A DNA stretch of 64,000 bases from Chitinophaga hostae (lineage in GTDB: Bacteria; Bacteroidota; Bacteroidia; Chitinophagales; Chitinophagaceae), in NCBI RefSeq assembly GCF_018224885.1, contig NZ_JAGTXB010000004.1:496001-560000 (forward strand). The letters run 5' to 3'. Positions within the stretch are counted from its first letter, which is position 1. The number at the start of each line of letters is the position of its first letter. The notes below the pieces were generated by a model. The model was not told the origin of the DNA. It saw only the letters and a program-made list of their open reading frames with translations, and did not search any database. A program made the translations under genes and the position numbers. This document shows positions 63,451-64,000 of this stretch, piece by piece.

Positions 63451-64000
63451 ATGAACAGATTTTATTTAGGAAATTCGGAAGATGAAATGGAGTTCATGCC
63501 TATTATCCCTTTGAATGAAGATGGGGAAGGACAGGAGGATGAAAAGATTCCCGATGAACTGGCATTATTACCATTACGAAATACGGTATTGTTCCCGGGT
63601 GTTGTGCTGCCAATTACGGTAGGCCGGGATAAATCTATAAAAGCGGTGAATGACGCCTACAAAACCGACAAATCGATCGGTGTGGTAGCGCAAAAGGACA
63701 GTACGATTGAAGATCCGGCTGTGACGGATCTGACTGATGTGGGAACAGTGGCGCGTATTGTAAAGCTCATTAAAATGCCCGATGGTGGAACAACCATCAT
63801 TATCCAGGGCCGTAAACGCTTTAAGATAGATGAAATTGTAACGGAAGATCCTTACTTCAAGGCCCGGATCAGCGTATTGCAGGATGAAGCTGCAGAAGAC
63901 GATTCTGAATTTGAGGCTTACATATCTTCTATCAAGGACCTGGCTGCACAGATCATCCAGTTGTCGCCTAACCTGCCCTCAGAGGCCAGTATTATTTTGA
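63451..64000 (+). CDS. lon: ATP-dependent protease La (Lon), N-terminal part, cut by window edge
   Basis: 183 codons visible from the ATG at 63451, open to the window end. It starts MNRFYLGNSEDEMEF and continues with the Lon substrate-binding domain: ALLPLRNTVLFPGVVLPITVGR (split), VGVVAQKD-like segments and IVKLIKMPDGGTTIIIQGRKR. Lon degrades damaged and regulatory proteins with ATP in the cytoplasm. The remaining AAA+ and protease domains lie beyond base 64000. Confidence 0.95.
   Translation, partial: MNRFYLGNSEDEMEFMPIIPLNEDGEGQEDEKIPDELALLPLRNTVLFPGVVLPITVGRDKSIKAVNDAYKTDKSIGVVAQKDSTIEDPAVTDLTDVGTVARIVKLIKMPDGGTTIIIQGRKRFKIDEIVTEDPYFKARISVLQDEAAEDDSEFEAYISSIKDLAAQIIQLSPNLPSEASIIL

Overview
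The window looks like a chromosomal segment of a Bacteroidota bacterium, most likely a Chitinophagaceae member such as Chitinophaga. The signs are several families largely restricted to Bacteroidota (DUF4954, DUF4421, DUF5683), the parA-parB-DUF5683-dapB order, an SDR-type threonine dehydrogenase, absence of clear Shine-Dalgarno sequences, and TAnnTTTG-type -7 promoter boxes before several genes. No rRNA, tRNA, CRISPR array, prophage or transposase gene was recognised. Sixty protein genes are supported; the first (nrdA) and last (lon) run off the window edges.

Layout. 1-3172: class I ribonucleotide reductase (nrdB then nrdA, minus strand). 3622-7559: a two-gene ABC transporter, an FMN reductase and a large helical orphan. 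7713-13338: leucine operon leuC-methyltransferase-leuD-leuB-leuA. 13653-14722: a lipoprotein and a VanX-type dipeptidase. 14867-20734: a catabolic operon for L-fucose (or L-rhamnose) by the oxidative, non-phosphorylative route: two SDR dehydrogenases, FAH-type hydrolase, mutarotase, lactonase and FucP-type permease, with the sugar-acid dehydratase absent. 20801-22619: an MbnP/MbnH-type pair (secreted MbnP-family protein plus di-haem peroxidase). 22843-27609 (minus): glmS, DUF4954 protein, tag. 27872-33411: DPP-IV-like peptidase, histidine phosphatase, MgtE and a bestrophin. 33538-40384: a SET-domain protein, then a MarR regulator heading the histidine-utilisation genes hutH-hutU-hutI-hutG. 40598-46039: assorted enzymes (CHAD, PurU, phosphoesterase, DUF4421, LOG, HD). 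46176-51519: aconitase, PspC, KdsA, threonine dehydrogenase. 51644-55528 (minus): sulfate assimilation cysH-cysD-cysN with an Rrf2 regulator nearby. 55705-58888 (minus): parA-parB-DUF5683-dapB. 58956-64000: a metallo-beta-lactamase-fold hydrolase, a membrane phosphoesterase, two outer-membrane barrels and the start of lon.

The most unusual feature is in the gaps between genes. At least nineteen intergenic spacers carry members of three low-complexity repeat families, most folding into long nested palindromes. Family A (six copies, about 170-250 bp) has arms built on a GATT-N5 nonamer rhythm enclosing a terminator-like inner stem. Family B has arms made of degenerate heptamers (AGCTTTT, AGCCATT, AGCTGTT or xxAAAGC). 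Family C uses GAATTAC-like heptamers. A and B occur joined as composites through a short TGCAGCG-containing linker. The arms covary between copies, and in several places the repeat supplies the last codons and the stop codon of the upstream gene (leuC, hutU, hutG, CHAD, acnA, cysN, dapB). They look like an expanding family of structured 3-prime-end elements, with terminator-like cores, that has spread through spacers, including inside operons.
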